From the NCBI RefSeq assembly GCF_000218685.1, contig NW_006763303.1:927599-991598 (forward strand): a stretch of DNA of 64,000 nt, written 5' to 3'. The stretch is from Serpula lacrymans var. lacrymans S7.9. Lineage: Eukaryota > Basidiomycota > Agaricomycetes > Boletales > Serpulaceae. The position numbers and the translations under genes are program-made. Every line of letters starts with the position of its first letter. The stretch's first letter is position 1. The notes under the pieces are model-generated. The model worked only from the letters and a program-made list of their open reading frames with translations, was not told the DNA's origin and did no database searches. Positions 10,101 to 22,267 of the stretch are shown here, one piece after another.

Positions 10101-12114
10101 TTCGAGTACGGCGGCTGGGGCGGGGGCGTCGAGTGTAGGGGGATACGGTGCGGCGGGGTATACGACGATAGGGGGATATGCGATGGCGAACCTTGGCGCG
10201 GGCTATGGTGGTGCGGCGGGGTATTCGATGGCGGGGTATGCGATGGCGAACCTGGGGGTGGGATATTGCGCGGCGAGCTATGGTGCGCCGCGTCATCATC
10301 CATCGCACCCGCAGCACGTACAGCAGTCATCGCACGCGCAGCATCCACAGCATAATGCTTCCTCGTCGTCATCGTCGTCTGCGTCCTCGTCGTCTACGAT
10401 TTATTATGAGACGGAGGCGCTCTCGCGGCGGGGTGGTGCTGCTGGTGCAGGAGGAGGAGGGGTTCAGGCGTATGCGTATTACTCGCCTTCTTCTCCGGCG
10501 CCTTCGGGATCTGGGTCAGCGTTGGCGTCGGGGTCAGGGAGGGCTGTGGCAAGGACGGCTGGGACGACTGGGTTGGTAGCTGCGACGGGGTCGACGAGGA
10601 CGGGATACGCACATGGTCATGGCCATGGTCACGAGACGCCGTTTATACCGCGGTATCGGATCCAGCCCTCGTCGTCGTCTTGGTGGGGAGGGATTGGATC
10701 GGAGGTGGGGAGTGGGAATGGGATGGAGATGGGAGCAGGGAAGGGGAAGGAGAATGGGAATGGGAATGGGAATGGGACGGGGGGCACGGAGTCGTCGATG
10801 TCATCGCTGTCGTCGTCGATCTCGTCTGTGTCGTCTGTGTCAGGATCAGGATCAGGATCGTGGGCGTCGGCGTCGGCGTCGTCATTATCGCCGTACCAAC
10901 ATACTGAGCATTCGCATACGCACGAGCACGAGCACGAACATTCATATACGCATACCCACTCGTATACCCACTCGCATACGCTGTCTACGGCTACGGCTAC
11001 GACTACGGCTAAGGCTACGGCTCAGGTTCAGGTTCAGGCTGCTGGCATCCCTCTCACCCCTTCCTCGTCATCGTCGTCGTCGTCGTCGTCATCATCATCA
11101 CCAGCGGGCGCTCGTTTGTCGCAGAGTGCGGAATTGGGGGATGAGGCGAGGGGTGGTGCGTCAAGGTCGGGATCGAGGTCTGTGTCGAGGGAGAAGGAGA
11201 GGTCTACGTCCGTGGGTGTACAGGGTGTGAGGGAGAGAGCAAGGACGGGGACGACGTTGTACGGAAGCGACTCTTCTGCGTCTTCATCTACGAGTTGTGC
11301 TACTTCGTTGTCTCTGTCGCCGTCGCCTTCTCTGTCTCTGACGCTGGCGAGTCGGCGAGAGGGGGAGGGATGTGGGGCTGAGGCGGAGGGGTCAGGGTTG
11401 GCGGAGGGGTCGACAAGAGAGGCGTCCAAGTCGGGTAGTGAGAATGGGGGTGGTGGCGTCGACATCGTCAATGAAGGTGATGAGAGCGATAACGTGGTTG
11501 ATGAACCGACCACTGAGGAAACTATCAACTGTGAATCAAGTCATCATCATCATCCGCTCTCTATCTCAGAGCTCGGGCGGGTAGGGCGGAGGCGGGATGT
11601 GAGTGTCATTGGATATCATCGTCTGCTGCCGCCTTGCTGAAGCTTCAAGGAAACCCTTGCTTTTCTACATCCCTGCCGTTGTTCACTGTGTGTGTTTTGT
11701 TGCGTTTCTTTGCTACTTTTTCACGGTTTTTCGCAACCTGTCGTTTTTCGCGTTTTTACGACCTACCCATCACACTCGGTTTTCGATTTCGACTTTTTTT
11801 TTTTTTTTTTGGTTTTGGTTCCGTTTACGCATCATGAGCAGTGTCAGTTATCGCCATCATCATCTCAGTTGTCGCAGTCTCAGCTACCGCCATCTCCATC
11901 TCAATCACATTTACCCCCATCTCGATGTCCACAATCTCAGCTACCCCAGTCTCAGCTGCCACCGTCCTTTCCCCCGCCCATTCCCCCAATGCCGTTTTCG
12001 CAAATGGACGAGTTCGAGGTCATTGCGATGTTCTTCCCTCGCTATTCGTTTTTCTCGTTGATGCTGTTTATGCTTTTTGGCCATAGGTTACCGAGGAATA
12101 GAGTGATACCTTGA
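7128..12114 (+). CDS. Cid1-type noncanonical RNA nucleotidyltransferase with long low-complexity tail
   Basis: Predicted to add U or A to RNA 3' ends. Exons: about 7128-7422, 7467-7553, 7601-7798, 7847-7868, 7914-8052, 8101-8132, 8182-8250, 8301-8409, 8528-8581, 8787-8846 and 9007 onward. The joined protein shows the pol-beta signature [17 protein letters not shown] with both catalytic Asp, then IACDIGFEN with the third Asp. The PAP-associated region reads [16 protein letters not shown], then [15 protein letters not shown] tail of about 860 residues follows: Gly/Tyr-Ala repeats, NG repeats, HTHEHEHEH, and poly-Ser. The exon either stops at 11640 or is spliced (11599-11841, phase 0, T-rich acceptor) to a Q/S/P-rich exon ending at 12114. 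The true start is uncertain because repeat DNA ends about 50 bp upstream. Whether it is a U or A transferase cannot be told. Confidence 0.85.
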
Positions 12115-13025
12115 TGGATGAGGAAGCGGCGTTGTCGTTGTTGTTTCGGTTTTAGGAGTCTTTTGGGCGTTGACGCTCGTATCTTTTTTTTGTGTTTTTG
12201 ATTCTGCTTAGTGTTACTTTGTGATCTTTTTTCACTCCTTAACCTTAGATCCTTTTTTTACTATTACCGTTTTACTAAAAACCCGTTTGATGCTTTTTGC
12301 TTTATTTGCTTTGGATTCGGATTTCGACATTGTCAAGTTGGGGAGATGAGCATGGGATGGACTGTTGAGGATCGATTCTTCCGAGTCTTGCCCCCCGCCC
12401 CCGGCTTATATTTTGCATAGTTGCATAGTTGCACATCCGCATATCTGCATATTTTTTTTTTCTTTCTTTTTCTGCTGTGATTTAAAGTATTGAGGTGGAG
12501 CGAGTCTTTGATATCATTTGGCATTGGCATTCAAGCGAGAGCGAGGAGATAGGGAGGAGGAGAGAAGGAGACAGGAATGAGGGAGGGAGAACAGCAAGCC
12601 TGGGTCTGGATTTTACCCCTCGAAATAGTCGTATTCAATACTCAATACATACTCCATCAATCATACCATCATTTTGCTAATCCGAGCATTTTTACACACT
12701 TTTTGATAAGGCTCTCTCGAGTAGTTGTCTTTTTGTTTTAAAGAGAGAGAGAAAAAAGAATAGGAATGGAAAAGGAAATTTAGTTTGGCTGGTACAGGAT
12801 GGGTGATGTTGGTTTGGTTTGATTTTGGGATAACACATACACATCGATATATACGTCGTTTGGACCGTAGTGCTACGCTTGATTGTGCAGTGCTGGATGG
12901 GGAGTTTAGATACTCTCTTGAAAGGAAGAAAGGAAGATGGTGATGGAGAAGATGGAAAAGTTATCCAGCGAAGATGACGTGGGATTGAGCGTTGCGCAGA
13001 CGAACGAGCGATGACGACGACGGGA
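12115..13025. other. 3' flank between convergent genes
   Basis: It is T-rich downstream of the nucleotidyltransferase gene, with several T7-T18 tracts, and has no gene-like frame. The genes on either side converge here, so it should hold both 3' UTRs and polyadenylation sites. Confidence 0.5.
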
Positions 13026-13287
13026 CTACTCTTGCGCCACAAACGGATTGGCGATCTCTTCTAGGCCGTCGACGGGGCTTACTAGGGTGATGGTGGGTCC
13101 TCGGAGGACGGCGAGGCCTAGTGAGCGGGAGTGGGGCTCTGGTTCTGAGAGGGGTGGATGTGAGTTTGGAGGGAGGAGAGGGAGAGAGGGAGGAAGGGAG
13201 ACTGACCGTTGATCTGTTCTTCGACTTCGTCCAAGACGAGATTCAGTAGTTGATCGTATCCTTTGAGGATTCCTACCACTGCAAAAG
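13026..13287 (-). CDS. LSM7: LSM7, U6 snRNA-associated Sm-like protein (partial, 5' end in gap)
   Basis: Two exons are visible, 13207-13287 and 13026-13144, joined across a 62-bp intron. The first reads VVGILKGYDQLLNLVLDE, the Sm1 core of LSm7 (the human protein has a very similar GILKGFDPLLNLVLD stretch, from memory). The second gives RSLGLAVLRGPTITLVSP, the Sm2 motif, and ends NPFVAQE, also typical of LSm7. LSm7 is a subunit of the LSm1-7 ring (mRNA decay, cytoplasm) and the LSm2-8 ring (U6 snRNP, nucleus). The N-terminal ~40 residues lie in the N gap. It is divergent from importin beta, so the two genes share a promoter region that is partly missing. Confidence 0.9.
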
Positions 13288-13387
13288 NNNNNNNNNNNNN
13301 NNNNNNNNNNNNNNNNNNNNNNNNNNNNNNNNNNNNNNNNNNNNNNNNNNNNNNNNNNNNNNNNNNNNNNNNNNNNNNNNNNNNNNN
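13288..13387. other. Assembly gap, 100 N
   Basis: Exactly 100 N, the conventional placeholder for a gap of unknown size. It removes the start of LSM7 and possibly part of the shared promoter. Confidence 0.95.
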
Positions 13388-13703
13388 TGTTGTGTATGGT
13401 ATTTTACGAGAATGAGAAAAATGCAGCGTACATGTGTGTTTGTTTTTTTTGTGATTGTGGAGAGCGAAGAGGATTGTGTTGAAAAAAGAGTGGGGGAAGG
13501 AGAGGTAATAATTGAAAATCCGACTGTCCTGTTTTGTGAGATCCCTCAGCCCCGTTGGCCTGCACTCGTAATTTTAACCGTTTCTTGCTCTCGACGACTG
13601 CCATCTTCTCCTCCTCATCCCTCTCCACCATCGCCCACTCGTCTTTCTTTTCTTTTCTCTCCCAACTCACCCAATCGCTACCTCACCTCTTCGCATCCCA
13701 GCC

Positions 13704-16700
13704 ATGAACGCCAGTGAACTTCTTGCCAATACATTGTCTGCCGGTGGGTGCCACCCTTTTTTTCTTTCATCGCGTCTTATATCACAGATCAGCCTATCTC
13801 ATATCCTCCTTTTTGCCATCCCACAGACGCAAATACGCGTCAGAATGCGACGCAGCAGCTTGAGAATGCATCGAGGGAGAACTACGTGAGTCTTGCCTTT
13901 TTTTCCAGTGCCATGCCTTTTGGCGCATCGCTTTCGTCTGTTGGCGCGCACGCACTCATAGATTTTACTCTTTTTTTAAAATTATATGTATCAAACCACA
14001 TGTACACAACGACATCAAACGGGGGGAAAAAACGACGATGACGACGACGACGACTGCAGCCTGCTTATATGCTGATGTTATCGTCCGAGTTGGCGAACGA
14101 ATCCTCTCCAATTCACGTTCGCAATGCCGCAGGTTTGGCTCTCAAAAACGCTCTATCCGCTCGCGTACGTAAAACAGTCATATAACGACAGCCCCCAGCC
14201 ATGTCGTCGCTCTATCCTTGTCACGCTCATCGCTCTTTTTTTTCTTTCTTTTTTTCTTTTTTTGTAGGAGACCGCAAGAGCAGACGATCAGGCTAACCGA
14301 TGGCTGGCGTTGGTGTCGGAATCGAGAGACAAAATCAAGCAAGAGTCTCTCATGACCCTCGGATCTCCCATCCCAAAAGCAGGCGCCGTCGCCGCCCAAG
14401 TCGTCGCCGCCATCGCCTCCGTCGAGCTGCCCCAGGAGGAATGGCCAGACCTTATCGAGACACTTCTTCGGTTCGTCAACAGCTCTAACGACTCAAATTT
14501 GAAGATCGCAACACTCCAGGCTATTGGATTTATATGCGAGAGCATCGTACGTCGCCGTTCATTCATATCCGCTTTTGTTCCCCAGTTCAGTTTGATTGTT
14601 TTAGAAACCCGAGATTTTGAGTTTGCGCTCGAACGAGATTCTCACAGCTGTTATCCATGGTGCACGGAAAGAGGAGCCGTCGTCTGAGGTTCAGTTATCT
14701 GCCATTCATGCGCTTTTCAATTCGCTAGAGTTTGTGCGCGAAAATTTCGAACGAGAGGTAATTCTTTTCGTGGGCCACACCTTGAACTGTCTTAACCACA
14801 TTTTTTGTAGGGTGAACGTAACTACATCATGCAAGTTGTTTGCGAGGCTACGCAGAACCCTTCGGTATCTGTGCAAGTTGGCGCCTTTGAATGTCTAGTA
14901 AAAATTATGGCCCTCTATTATGACAAGATGGCTTTCTATATGGAGCAAGCTTTGTTTGGTGTGAGTATCAATCTTCTCATGATAGCCTCGAGTGGTACTG
15001 ATTCTAGTTTTTTTTTTTTAGCTTACTGTGGTCGGGATGAAGCATACTGACGAAAGAGTTGCTCTTCAAGCTGTCGAGTTTTGGACAACCGTATGCGAGG
15101 AAGAAATTGAGCTCGCTCATGAAGCTAGAGAAGTAAGTCGCCGACATTAGCTTGTTCATATCATTCTAAATGTCCTCACAGGCCGCGGACTACGGCGAAC
15201 CCCCAGAAGTCGAGTCGAAATTCTTTGCAAAGATCGCCTTGCCTGAGGTCATCCCTGTATTGCTCACCCTGCTAACTCGGCAAGAAGAAGACGCCGATGA
15301 GGACGAGTGGAACGTATCGATGGCTGCTGGTACCTGCCTCAGTTTCATGGCTCAAGCAGTTGCAGACGCTATCGTTCCTGCCGTCATTCCATTCATCGAA
15401 GCTCACATCAAGGCACAGGACTGGCATCAACGCGAGGCCGCTGTGATGACCTTCGGGTCTATCCTCGACGGGCCAGACCCTTCCGTGCTCACGCCGCTCG
15501 TGAACCAGGCCTTGCCGCTCCTTATCGATATGATGAATGATTCGAATCTCCATGTGAAGGACACGACGGCCTGGACGTTGGGTCGAATCTGTGATTTGCT
15601 TATCGGTACTATCAAGCCTGATATTCACCTGCACCCCCTCGTGTCTGCGCTCGTCAACGGCCTGCAGGATAACCCGAGGATTGTAACGAACTGCTGCTGG
15701 GCGTTGATGAACCTGGCGGATCAACTTGGTTCCTATTACGAAGATGAAGCAGATATTTCTCAAGCTGGACCGCTCTCTCCTTATTACGAGGGTGTCGTTA
15801 ATGCCCTTCTTCGTGTGACGGAGACGTGAGTGCTTATACGTTTTTCCAGTTCATCATCACTGATCGGGCTTGATATCAGGGCTTCGAACGAATCCAATTT
15901 CCGTACTTCCGCATATGAGGCCATCACCTCTTACGTTACTCATGCTACGCCAGACGTCGTTCCAGTCGTTCAGAACACGGTGGTGACGATACTCGTTAGG
16001 ATGGAACAGCTTTTGGGCATGCAGGTGTGTAATGTCTATTTTCATAGTGTGTGATGTCCTTGATTGATTATCTACAGAACCAAATTCTCGGCGTGGATGA
16101 TCGCAACAACTGGAACGAGCTGCAGAGCAACCTTTGCAGTGTCGTGATTGTGAGTGTGAAACGATGTCACTGGTGTGATTCTATTCTGATGTTTTTTAAA
16201 AAGAGTGTTATCCGAAGATTGTCCGACGGCATTCAGCCTTTGGCTGACCGCATCATGACTCTGATTCTCCAGCTTATCCAGGCAGCGGGGAAGACATCTA
16301 CTGTATTAGAAGACACTTTCTTGGTCGTCGGGGCGCTTGCATCTGGTGTGTAAAAAGTGCTCTAATTCACTTGAGCATTCCACTGACAACCGTTTCTCAC
16401 TCAGTACTTGAGCACAACTTCTCGCCATATATTTCAGCCTTCCTGCCTTTCCTTTATCCAGCTCTCAAAGCTCACGAAGACACCCAGCTCTGCATGGTCG
16501 CTGTTGGCATCATTGGTGATATTTCACGTGCACTCGGCGACCAGAGCACTCAGTATGCGAGCGCGTTTATGAATGTGCTGCTAGAGAACTTGCAGAGTGA
16601 AGTGCTTAATCGTAATGTGAAGATATCTATACTATCGTGCTTCGGTGACATCGCTCTCGCTATTGGAGGTGCATTTGAACCTTATCTTGACACAACGATG

Positions 16701-17290
16701 GGAGTTCTGAGACAGGCGGGAGCTGTGCAGCCCAATCCTGTAAGTGATCGTTCTATTTATAGAAGTGGAGCTCATAATTAAACTATGTTTTATGATTTTT
16801 AGCTCGACTTTGACCTTGTAGATTACGTTGGACAGCTGCGCGAGGGAATCCTCGAAGCGTACACCGGCGTTGTAACTGGCTTGAAAAACACTGACAAAGG
16901 TAACATGACATTTTCTTGTCTCGTAACGTAGAAGTTATCTTTGACCAACCTTTGTTTTCCCTAGTCTCTCTACTACTCCCATATTCGCAGAGCATACTCG
17001 AACTCATCCAGCGATGCTTGGCGGATGACGAACGATCAGATTCCGTGGTGAAGCTTTCCTTCGGTCTCATGGGCGATCTTGCAGATTGTTTCCCGAATGG
17101 TCAGATTAAGCAACTATTGCTCTCAGAATGGATTGCCTCTGAGCTCCGTAGTAAACGAGGAATGCCCACTGAAACTAAGAAAACGATGCGATGGGCACGA
17201 GAGGTCTGTCCCTGCTCCCCTTTTTTCAGCCTGTACGATTATACTCACTGCTGTGCTATGTTGCAGATGGTGAAACGTGCCACCGCATAG
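13704..17290 (+). CDS. KAP95: Importin subunit beta-1 (karyopherin Kap95)
   Basis: Nuclear import receptor that binds importin alpha, Ran-GTP and FG nucleoporins. Fifteen exons can be joined in frame: 13704-13743, 13827-13885, 14060-14164, 14268-14546, 14605-14757, 14811-14960, 15022-15132, 15182-15825, 15880-16024, 16078-16149, 16204-16345, 16405-16739, 16803-16899, 16965-17203 and 17267-17290. They give 864 residues, the usual length of the family. HEAT-repeat helices run throughout. Landmarks are [17 protein letters not shown] near the N-terminus, the acidic loop [15 protein letters not shown], and [21 protein letters not shown] repeats (the sequence has [18 protein letters not shown]). 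The start at 13704 gives the standard short N-terminus. All splice sites are GT-AG. Identification is by whole-length similarity recognised by eye. Confidence 0.95.
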
Positions 17291-17998
17291 AACACTTTCT
17301 TGTTTATTTGAGAATTTGTACATTCATTGGCCTCTTTTCTTGTTCTTCCTTTTGACTTGTTCCTCTTCCTCTTCATGTCGTTTCCGAGTTTCAGTTTGTG
17401 TGCTTTTGTGCTTTTTTCTTTTTACCCCCTCATATATCTCATTCCTTGCATGCGATCTATATTTTTTTCGTCCATTCTCGCACGTCAAATTTTTGCCATC
17501 TGAAGGAGGCACATCCATTTTTTTTCTTTTCTCTCTCTGTCATTCTCAATTTTGCAGCAGCATGTAATAGAAGACGACTACATGTCCGAACCCCCTACGA
17601 CGACCTTATTACGAACAAAATCTTTCGTATTACTTGTGTGCGTTTCTGCCTAGTTATGGGCTTGCGCCATCTGTCTCTGTATCCTTTACCCCACCCTCCC
17701 AAAGATGTTTTCACACTCATCTCGTTTCGTCTTTAGGCCACACTTTACTGTTTCTCTTTCAAGTAATAAGACTGTTGGAGCTCTATGTCGTTCTATAAGA
17801 ATAAACCAGTCTTGACTACCATAACCGCCATATGCGTGTCGCTTAACTTGAGCATCGACATGGTTATCATTCACAACCTGGACTGAAAAGTTGTGTCTTT
17901 CTCATTCGTCACATGTTCCACAACACTATAAAATAATGCGCTTGTATATACACTGAGTAATCCACGACAATAACTTAAGTTCACAAAGGGGAAACATA
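17291..17998. other. Convergent 3' flanks of importin beta and Lon
   Basis: T-rich on the importin side with no gene-like frame. Two convergent genes end here, so it should contain both 3' UTRs. Confidence 0.5.
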
Positions 17999-20900
17999 TC
18001 ATAGTCTACTCTCCAGTAATAACGAGTTCCGTCTCCAGCCCAGTGTGCCTTGTCCAAAGGCTGCTTCGAGTGCCTCGTTGACGGTTCTGACAAAGACGAA
18101 CTGCATCTCGCTCCGGATCTCGGGTGCGACATCGTGTTCGACATCCTTGCGGTTTGCCCAAGGGAGGATGACCTTGCGTATTTGAGCGCGGTGCGCGCCG
18201 AGGACCTTCATGCGGATTCCGCCCACAGGTGTGACTCGACCGCGGAGAGTGATCTATCAATTAGGGTGAGAAATGGATACGCGACGTAATATCCTTTAAT
18301 TCTGCTCACCTCGCCAGTCATCGCAACATCTTTCTGAACGCAGGCCCCCGTGAGCAACGAAACAAAGGCACACGTCTAACCAATAGACATCAATCACAGG
18401 TCTCTCGCAGAATCCTGACAAGAGATAAAAAAAACTCACCATTGCAATCCCGGCACTCGGTCCATCCTTCTTCTGTGCACCAGCTGGTAGATGCAGATGT
18501 ATATCGATTGGCTCAGGAACCTTTAGCGGATCCTGGCCCCTACTCGTGGTGATTCCCAGCTCAAATGCATGCGTTTTCACCCAGCTCAACGCAATCTCTC
18601 CGCTCTCCTTGATCACGTCTCCCAAGCTCCCAGTCAACTTCAGTCGGCCAGCTCCGGGTACTGCTGTGCTCTCCACGGGAAGTATGCCACCCTCGCCCAT
18701 GCCGGTGACGACAAGACCATACACCACTCCGCGCTTTTCTTCCCGCTCCCTTTCTTCTCCATCCCAACGAGAGATCCCGAGGATTTTCTCGAGTTCGTGT
18801 TCTTCCACAATCCCTCGCCACGTCTTCCCCACGACTGCTTTTTCTTGGTTAGTCGAAGCCTCTTCCTCAGCCAAAGCGTCGAGGTGTTCCGCCCACTCAA
18901 CCGCCTTGAATCTCACGACGGCACCGATGGCACGCTCGAGACTCCGCACACCTGCTTCACGCGTGTATTGTGTGGCGATGTGCAATAGTGCAGACTCGGT
19001 CAGCTTTAGGTGGGAGGTAGAAAGACCATTGGCTTGTAGTTGCTTCGGGAGAAGGAATCGACGCGCAATGTGCATCTTCTCATCATAGGTGTAACCTACC
19101 ATGATAATAAAGTATCTCAGAAAATTATATGCAGTAGTATGACCACCATCGGTTGGCTCACCAGATAATTCCACGACCTCGCAACGATCTAATAATGGTG
19201 CAGATATTGTCTCCAAAGTATTGGATGTGCAGATAAATAAAACCTGGCTCAGGTCTATTGGGACGTTGAGATAATGATCCTATGTAGGCAGATTTACCAT
19301 GAGACCACGAGCCATAATTGACATGAAAAATACTCACATTGAATGTATGGTTTTGCTCTGGATCCAGGACTTCAAGCAAAGCGGCAGCAGGATCCCCGTG
19401 GAAATTATTGTGTCCAACTTTGTCGATTTCATCGCTACACAAAATCCATCATGTAAACCGTATCATGTCTTTACTTGAGATCAAAACTTACAGCAACATG
19501 ACCATGTCTGGTCTTCCCGCTTTCCTCAGCGCTGAAACAATCATTCCCGGGCCACTGGCCACGTATGTCCGCCTGTGTCCACGAATTTCGGCCTCGTCGC
19601 GAACACCACCGAGAGATATGCGCTGGAAGGGTCGGTTCAAGGCTTTTGCAATTGATTGACCCAAAGACGTTTTGCCCGTCCCAGGGGGCCCAACGAATCT
19701 AAAAGTTTAAGCGTAAGCAGACCTATCGATATCTACACATTGAAATCTTACAAAAGTATAGGCCCTTTAACACTCTTCACGGCAGGTCGGGGTTTGGCTG
19801 GTATGGGCATGGGCGTTGGCACGTGCCCCTGCACAGTTATCGCGGGCACGAGGGCAACGCTCTTCTCTGGTACAACATCGCCGGAAGCTTTCCCATCCCC
19901 ACCTTCCTGCCGCCTTTCTCGGATCTGCACGTCCCGAAGCTGCTCCCTCTCCATTTCTGCTGCTATACTCATGTGCTTTAGTCTCACTACTGCAAGATAT
20001 TCAATTAACCGCCGTTTAATTTGGTCTAGCCCGTAGTGGTCTGCATCCAATTGTTGCCTACAGAATGAAATTAATAACGATATAGCGCAATTCGATAGAA
20101 CAGCAATAATAATGATGCCTACCGAGCTTTATTCAAGAAGCCAGGATCTTTGAGAATCTCGAAACCTGTTGAAGGTTGAGCAGAACTCGATGGCCAAGGT
20201 ATAGAGGTTAGCCATTCCAACTGTTTATCGAGTATTAGCCAAAATTAAAGACAGACAAATGAGTATATGCGCACATAAGTTCTTATAACGCCGTTCTCTA
20301 CACTGCCTTGCGGGATACGCTTTAGCCTCCGCCATTCCCTTACACCGACTTTTCTTTCCTCCGAACCTGGCTCCATTGCTTCAATTTTGCGCTTAAGGTC
20401 AGCCATATCGTCTGCATCATGCTGCTCGTCGTCGTCCAGTTCAGACGGTGGTCCACTTTGCGCGCCTGACGACGAAACGAGGGTGTGTAATTCGCGCTGG
20501 ATGGCAGCAAGTTGCTGGCGCAAGAAGTATTCTTTCTGTTGCCTTGAGAGGGATTCGTCCACTGCGGAAGCAATTTTCTTCGATACTTCGGATATTGAAG
20601 TTTGCTTCACGAATAGTTCTGTCGCACGACGCAGTCGGTCTTCTACGTCAGTAGCAGCAAGAAAAGCTGATTAAAATATTAATCAGAATTAAAAGCGGAG
20701 ACTGTTCAAGAGTTTTTCGACTTGCCAAGTTTATCACTGTACTGTCCGTTGACAGCCGCTACCAGAACATCTGCCATCCACGCGGCCCTCTGATCAGATA
20801 TATCTTCGACCATATTAGCGACTTTGAGCCAGTCGTCTTTCCTCTGGGGCTGCACCGAATCTTTCGCCAGTCTGTCTAGGAGTCTAAGCGCAGCACCCTT

Positions 20901-21326
20901 GAAAGCCTCGACAGTCTCCCTTGATGGCATTCCATCGGCTGAGGGGTACTCGACCGCATGGTCTGGGAACGAATCGAGGGAGTTTACGTCGAGCTCGATG
21001 GGCGAGGCAAGACGAATGCGTGTAAGACCGTGAAGAGAAAGTAGATACGGTTGGCGAGGTGAACCGGGGGATGAGAGGGTACGAGGTCTAACGAGGCGCA
21101 CGACACGCGCAGCGGTGCCACATTGCGGAAGAACAGGATCTGAGGGGAGTGCAGAGGACGTAGTAATGGGGACAGCGGCAAGAATGGGCTGTCCGGCGTC
21201 GGTATCATCGATGAGGGCGAGAATAGCATCAGCGAGAGTGCGGTTTATAGGAATGGTGAGGCGTGCGGTAGGGAGCAGAATGAGAGGATGGGGAAGGGGA
21301 AGGACGGGAAGTCGGGGGGAAGGCAT
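17999..21326 (-). CDS. Peroxisomal Lon protease (Lon2/Pln type), ends in PTS1 SRL
   Basis: ATP-dependent serine protease. The N-terminal LON substrate domain starts [17 protein letters not shown] coiled helical domain ([20 protein letters not shown]) precedes the AAA+ module: Walker [13 protein letters not shown] (near 19690), Walker [16 protein letters not shown] (19430-19510) and the sensor region [12 protein letters not shown]. The protease domain has the catalytic Ser in [10 protein letters not shown] (near 18450) and the catalytic Lys in [16 protein letters not shown]. The C-terminus is ESRL and then stop. SRL is a peroxisomal targeting signal type 1, and no mitochondrial presequence precedes the LON domain. 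Peroxisomal rather than mitochondrial location is therefore inferred. Around nine to ten short introns interrupt the gene. It converges with importin beta. Confidence 0.92.
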
Positions 21327-22267
21327 CTGTGCGTCGTTATATGCGAGCTCGTCGTTGTGTACGATGTGCTCGTGTCGTTGTCACTGTTGTCGTCGTTGTC
21401 GGTGATTAGTATTGAGAGCGGAGAGCGGAAAGTAAGAAAGTGGAGAAATGAGGGGGAAGATAACCGAACTGTATTCGCCAAATTGGGCCAGTTCTGTGAG
21501 AAAATTCACGTGTGCCATCGTTTTGCCGAGGATCTTGACAAACAAGAATTCAGACTTTCACGTGTATGTTCTGTTCCTCAATTTCGTAGTAATTTATTCG
21601 TTGCAACTTACTCTTGCTCGCTGTCGCTGGCGGTCCACACGTCGCTTCGCCTCATAGCAACGCGCTCTCGCCATCGTCTCAGACAGCGTCGACGCCTGCT
21701 GCTTTCGACTTCCAGACGTGGGCCACCCTAACTCCGTGGTTATCTTTACTTCAAGCTCTTTGGACTGTTCCATTCAGGCCCTGTCCATTTGGCCTCTTCT
21801 GCCGTCCGGTTGCCTTGATGGACTGTCACGGTGACCACGAGGTCGATGATTAGACGTCCATATCTCTATAGGCATGCTGCACTTGAATCCATATCCCCTT
21901 TCGTTACCTGCCTCTCTCTTGCTAGTGTATGCTTTGCGTTGAGACGTACACACACCTTTCGTATTCCGTGTGCTCCCGGTTTCACGATTGGACCGTGGTA
22001 TCTCTCTCGTGGCTGCTTATTATGTACTCTATACCTGTCAACCATCTTACCGTATCCGTATCCATCAGATACACGAGAATAGTCACAATAAGGGACTGCC
22101 CATTGCAGAGCAGTACCGCACCTTTTGGAAGCTCGATTATGATCCGGTATGGGCGCATTCTATATTATATTCTTACACACTCAGGGATTATGTACGTGCT
22201 TGTATTATGTATCGTTCTGCAGCTGACTTCGTCCAAGAAGCAGAACCGTCAAACCGCGATACAATTA
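21327..22267. other. Promoter side of Lon and 3' flank of the dehydrogenase
   Basis: No convincing gene. Overlapping open frames on the + strand (21288-21731, 21929-22513) mirror coding sequence on the minus strand or have no family features. The Lon promoter should lie in the first few hundred bases. Confidence 0.5.

Noticed and set aside
9003..11584. Many overlapping ORFs on both strands inside the nucleotidyltransferase tail
   Set aside because: They are shadows produced by GC-rich simple repeats. Only the + frame continues from the catalytic exons with proper splicing.
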